The notes below the pieces were generated by a model. It did no database searches. It saw nothing but the letters and a program-made list of their open reading frames with translations, and had not been told where the DNA came from. Below, piece by piece: positions 6,973-8,946 of a stretch of DNA of 8,946 bases. Position numbers and translations under genes: made by a program. The first letter of the stretch is position 1. Each line of letters starts with the position of its first letter. The stretch comes from Planctomycetaceae bacterium (GTDB taxonomy: Bacteria; Planctomycetota; Planctomycetia; Pirellulales; Thermoguttaceae), in assembly GCA_031267635.1 (NCBI GenBank), contig JAIRYX010000508.1, forward strand, positions 1-8,946, written 5' to 3'.

Positions 6973-7713
6973 ATGCTGAATCAAGAGATGCGATCACAAG
7001 GAGAATGGCTATTTCGTTGGCGAAGTTATCTTCCGATGATTTTTTTCCTGCTGTTCATCCCAGCGTTCCAAACTTTTCATTATCTTACCGGAAATCATTT
7101 TGTCGATTTGATTTGGGAATGTTTTTGTTTGTCGATTGGTTTTTGGGGGCTTTGGATTCGGTGTTTAGTTGTTGGTTACTCGCCCGCAAATACGTCGGGA
7201 CGCAACATCAAGAAACAAATTGCCGACTCGCTGAACACAACAGGTATGTATTCGATAGTGCGGAATCCGCTTTACCTCGGCAACTTTTTGATGTGGTCGG
7301 CTCCGGTGTTGTTTTTTCATCATGGATGGTTGTACTTGATTTACGTTTTGGCGTTTGTCATTTATTATGAGCGGATTATCGCGGTGGAAGAGGCGTTTCT
7401 TACAAAAAAATTTGAAACATCATACAAAGATTGGGCGAAAAACACGCCGCTTCTGTTTCCACGGTGTTGGCGATGGCGGAAACCGGAAATGGAGTTTTCA
7501 TGGAAAACAGTGATTCGCCGCGAATATCACGGTTTTTACGGCTTAATTATTGCCATGACCGTGTTGGAATTTATCGGCGATATTATTGTCTTGCAAAAAA
7601 TGACGATGGACTGGTTTTGGGGAACGCTTTTCGTTTCCGGCACAATCATTTACATTGTCGTCCGCATTCTTGCCAAAAAAACGCATTATTTGAAAGTGGA
7701 AGGACGTTCGTGA
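6973..7713 (+). CDS. isoprenylcysteine methyltransferase-like membrane enzyme (LmtA-like)
   Basis: This 246-residue integral membrane protein has the ICMT/PEMT fold. Hydrophobic segments lie at about 19-37, 45-66, 105-133, 188-207 and 214-233. The S-adenosylmethionine-binding core is visible: SGRN (75-78), LNTTGMYSIVRNPLYLGN (87-104), YYERIIAVEEAFL (131-143) and Y..W....PLLFP (151-163). The pattern resembles the group containing the Leptospira lipid A 1-phosphate methyltransferase LmtA, so methylation of an envelope lipid phosphate is a reasonable guess; the substrate is not proven. The ATG at 6973 is chosen because AAGGA (6960-6964) sits 8 bases before it. An upstream in-frame ATG at 6910 would overlap the EamA gene and adds an unlikely Cys-rich tail. 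The two C-terminal membrane segments after the core are an extension beyond the minimal domain. Confidence 0.78.
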   Translation: MLNQEMRSQGEWLFRWRSYLPMIFFLLFIPAFQTFHYLTGNHFVDLIWECFCLSIGFWGLWIRCLVVGYSPANTSGRNIKKQIADSLNTTGMYSIVRNPLYLGNFLMWSAPVLFFHHGWLYLIYVLAFVIYYERIIAVEEAFLTKKFETSYKDWAKNTPLLFPRCWRWRKPEMEFSWKTVIRREYHGFYGLIIAMTVLEFIGDIIVLQKMTMDWFWGTLFVSGTIIYIVVRILAKKTHYLKVEGRS

Positions 7714-7717
7714 AACA

Positions 7718-7841
7718 TACTTATCATACTTGAACATTCGTTTTTAAGACAGTGTTTATCGTTTATTATGTCCCCAAAGTCCCTTTTGTCTCTCTTAATG
7801 TTATTTTTTAATAAAAACCGATTTTTCAAGTGTGATAAGTA
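7718..7841. repeat. inverted repeat with ~30-base arms before the Fic module
   Basis: TACTTATCATACTTGAA at 7718-7734 is matched in inverted orientation at 7825-7841 with a single mismatch in 17. Similarity continues inward (ATTCG-TTTTTA against TAAAAACCGAT) to arms of about 29-30 bases, 7718-7746 and 7812-7841, enclosing 65 bases. The right arm ends 15 bases before the antitoxin start codon. No clear direct duplication flanks it. It could be a miniature transposable element unrelated to the 88-bp family, a long stem-loop ending the methyltransferase transcript, or paired operator sites for the Fic operon. Confidence 0.65.
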
Positions 7842-7856
7842 TATGAGCGAGTAAAA

Positions 7857-8072
7857 ATGTATAAACCAATTAACATTGACCGAACCAATTTAACAATTAT
7901 GGGCGTACCGTTTCCCGATTTGGATACGCTTGACAGTACGGCAAACGCGATTGGATCGAATATGTTTGAAGGATTTGAGCCAACGGAAAAACTTGTCCGG
8001 TTTTATTTGGATTGGAAAACAGGAAAAATTCAAGAAGAACATTTTCTGACGAAACTTAAAGAAGCGTTATGA
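7857..8072 (+). CDS. VbhA-like antitoxin of Fic toxin
   Basis: This 71-residue protein is encoded directly ahead of the Fic gene. It carries SNMFEG (34-39), a full match to the inhibitory motif (S/T)xxxE(G/N) of class I Fic antitoxins. In that class the glutamate (here E38) reaches into the Fic active site, pairs with the second arginine of the Fic motif and blocks productive ATP binding. The helical tail FYLDWKTGKIQEEHFLTKL resembles the end of the antitoxin_VbhA domain. Its length fits the family (about 55-75). No clear Shine-Dalgarno is seen (GAGCGAGTAAAA precedes the ATG). Its TGA stop overlaps the Fic ATG, so the pair is translationally coupled, with inhibitor made first. Confidence 0.85.
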   Translation: MYKPINIDRTNLTIMGVPFPDLDTLDSTANAIGSNMFEGFEPTEKLVRFYLDWKTGKIQEEHFLTKLKEAL

Positions 8073-8668
8073 AAAATGAATACCAATATATCGACCCGGA
8101 TTTTGCCTATACCGATCCCAAGACAGGCATGTTGCGAAATAAGGCAAATATCGGCAAAGCGGATTTGTTAATTGCTTTTGAAAGTTTGAAGGTGATGAAT
8201 CGATTGGATGAATTAGAAATTCACCCAATAAAAATCAAAGATTCCTTGACATTACTTGCGGTTCACAAATATCTATTTCAAGATATTTACGATTGGGCAG
8301 GCGAATCGCGGACGGTGGAAATCAGCAAGGGCGGTAAACAATTTTTTCCGTTGAGTCATTTTTCCAAAGCGTTTTATTACATTGATACGTTGATTTCCGA
8401 ATATCGGCAAACTGATAAAAACGACAAACAACAATTAGCAAGCAAACTCGCCGACATTTTGGACACGGTGAATTTTTTGCATCCGTTTCGCGAAGGCAAC
8501 GGACGGACGCAGCGGGAATTCTTGCGTTTACTGGCGATTGAAAAGAATTTGACGATCCGCTTAAATCCGCCCGATAACGCGGATGTTTATGAACGTTATA
8601 TGTCGGGAACAATCAACGGCGACGTGCAAAAACTTTCCAAGTTGATTTTTGAATTGATTGAAGAATAA
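8069..8668 (+). CDS. Fic-domain AMP-transferase toxin
   Basis: This 199-residue class I Fic protein shows the canonical motif HPFREGNGRTQR (138-149), with the catalytic histidine H138, the metal-binding Glu at 142, and R146/R149 for ATP phosphates. The N-terminal stretch DPKTGMLRNKANI (16-28), LAVHKYLFQDIYDWAGESR (63-81) and the flap region VEISKGGKQFFP (83-94) follow the family order, so the domain looks complete and active. Known relatives (VbhT, FicT) transfer AMP from ATP to DNA gyrase and topoisomerase IV and stop growth; the target here is inferred. The gene overlaps the antitoxin by four bases (ATGA). A coupled ribosome binding site, AAAGAAG, lies within the end of the antitoxin gene. 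No DNA-transfer (BID) domain follows, so it is a stand-alone toxin and not an injected effector. Confidence 0.93.
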   Translation: MKNEYQYIDPDFAYTDPKTGMLRNKANIGKADLLIAFESLKVMNRLDELEIHPIKIKDSLTLLAVHKYLFQDIYDWAGESRTVEISKGGKQFFPLSHFSKAFYYIDTLISEYRQTDKNDKQQLASKLADILDTVNFLHPFREGNGRTQREFLRLLAIEKNLTIRLNPPDNADVYERYMSGTINGDVQKLSKLIFELIEE

Positions 8669-8691
8669 TTTATTGAGAGAAAAAATAAGCG

Positions 8692-8946
8692 ATGAAATAT
8701 TATTATTCCACTGTCAATAACACCGTATTAACTCATTCCGAGATATTTTATGACAATCACTCGCGACGTGTTGTGGTACGTTTTGAACGTCCCGGCGATA
8801 CTGGCTTTGACTTTGCCGAAGGGCTTCTTCCTGAATGTACATTTTATAAACACGCCGGATTTGACGAAAACGAAATTTTTGAATTGATTGATTATTTGAG
8901 ATGTAATTCCCCGCTGATTTGGGAATATGCCCAAAAAGGAGGAGGA
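8692..8946 (+). CDS. unrecognised small protein, cut by window end
   Basis: An open frame of 85 codons starts at ATG 8692, 23 bases after the Fic stop, and is still open at the window edge. It therefore likely belongs to the Fic operon. Visible features are KYYYSTVNNTVLTHSEIFYD at the start, VVVRFERPGDTGFDFAEGLLP (a beta-rich stretch, residues 27-47, with FERPG and FDFAEG), then an acidic helix FDENEIFELIDYLR and SPLIWEYAQKGGG. I do not recognise the family. Its codon use matches the neighbouring genes and it reads as a real cytoplasmic protein, with no signal peptide or membrane segment. Only a weak GAGAG (about 8675-8679) precedes the start. Confidence 0.65.
   Translation, partial: MKYYYSTVNNTVLTHSEIFYDNHSRRVVVRFERPGDTGFDFAEGLLPECTFYKHAGFDENEIFELIDYLRCNSPLIWEYAQKGGG

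Noticed and set aside
1..8946. CRISPR array, tRNA, rRNA or riboswitch
   Set aside because: No regularly spaced direct repeats, cloverleaf with conserved tRNA bases, rRNA signature or known riboswitch core was seen on either strand.

Overview
The window is a bacterial chromosomal segment in which every supported gene lies on the + strand. A glutamine synthetase III gene and its neighbours with mixed base use (about half G+C in the housekeeping gene, very AT-rich spacers and accessory genes) fit a host- or sediment-associated member of a group such as Planctomycetota/PVC or Bacteroidota. This assignment is a weak inference; no rRNA or marker gene is present.

Layout: (1) 1-1374 has no convincing gene. 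It holds two well-preserved ~88-bp miniature inverted-repeat elements (141-228, 816-904) with apparent 4-bp target duplications, one degraded copy (from 258), several small hairpins, and, close to the next gene, a good sigma-54 type -24/-12 promoter with an upstream palindrome. (2) 1375-3534 is glnN, a full-length type III glutamine synthetase, followed by a stem-loop. (3) 3873-5927 is a strikingly AT-rich, stand-alone GmrSD-type (DUF262 + DUF1524) restriction-like gene. (4) 5965-6245 is the broken C-terminal half of a PIN-domain toxin gene, carrying two frameshifts. It is followed 5 bases later by an intact 60-aa protein that looks like its partner. (5) 6513-7713 encodes a single-domain EamA membrane protein and an isoprenylcysteine-methyltransferase-like integral membrane enzyme that may methylate a lipid, probably co-transcribed. 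(6) 7718-7841 is an inverted repeat with ~30-base arms. (7) 7857-8668 is a Fic toxin-antitoxin pair, with a VbhA-like antitoxin overlapping the Fic AMP-transferase by ATGA. It is followed after 23 bases by an unrecognised gene that runs off the window.

Together: a nitrogen-assimilation gene with its own nitrogen-type promoter is bordered downstream by an accessory strip of defence and toxin-antitoxin modules (GmrSD-like, dead PIN system, Fic/VbhA), interrupted by a two-gene envelope cassette. The most interesting points are the MITE family with 4-bp duplications, the PIN toxin whose N-terminal half is missing exactly where the AT-rich defence gene ends, and the inverted repeat plus unknown third gene that flank the Fic module.
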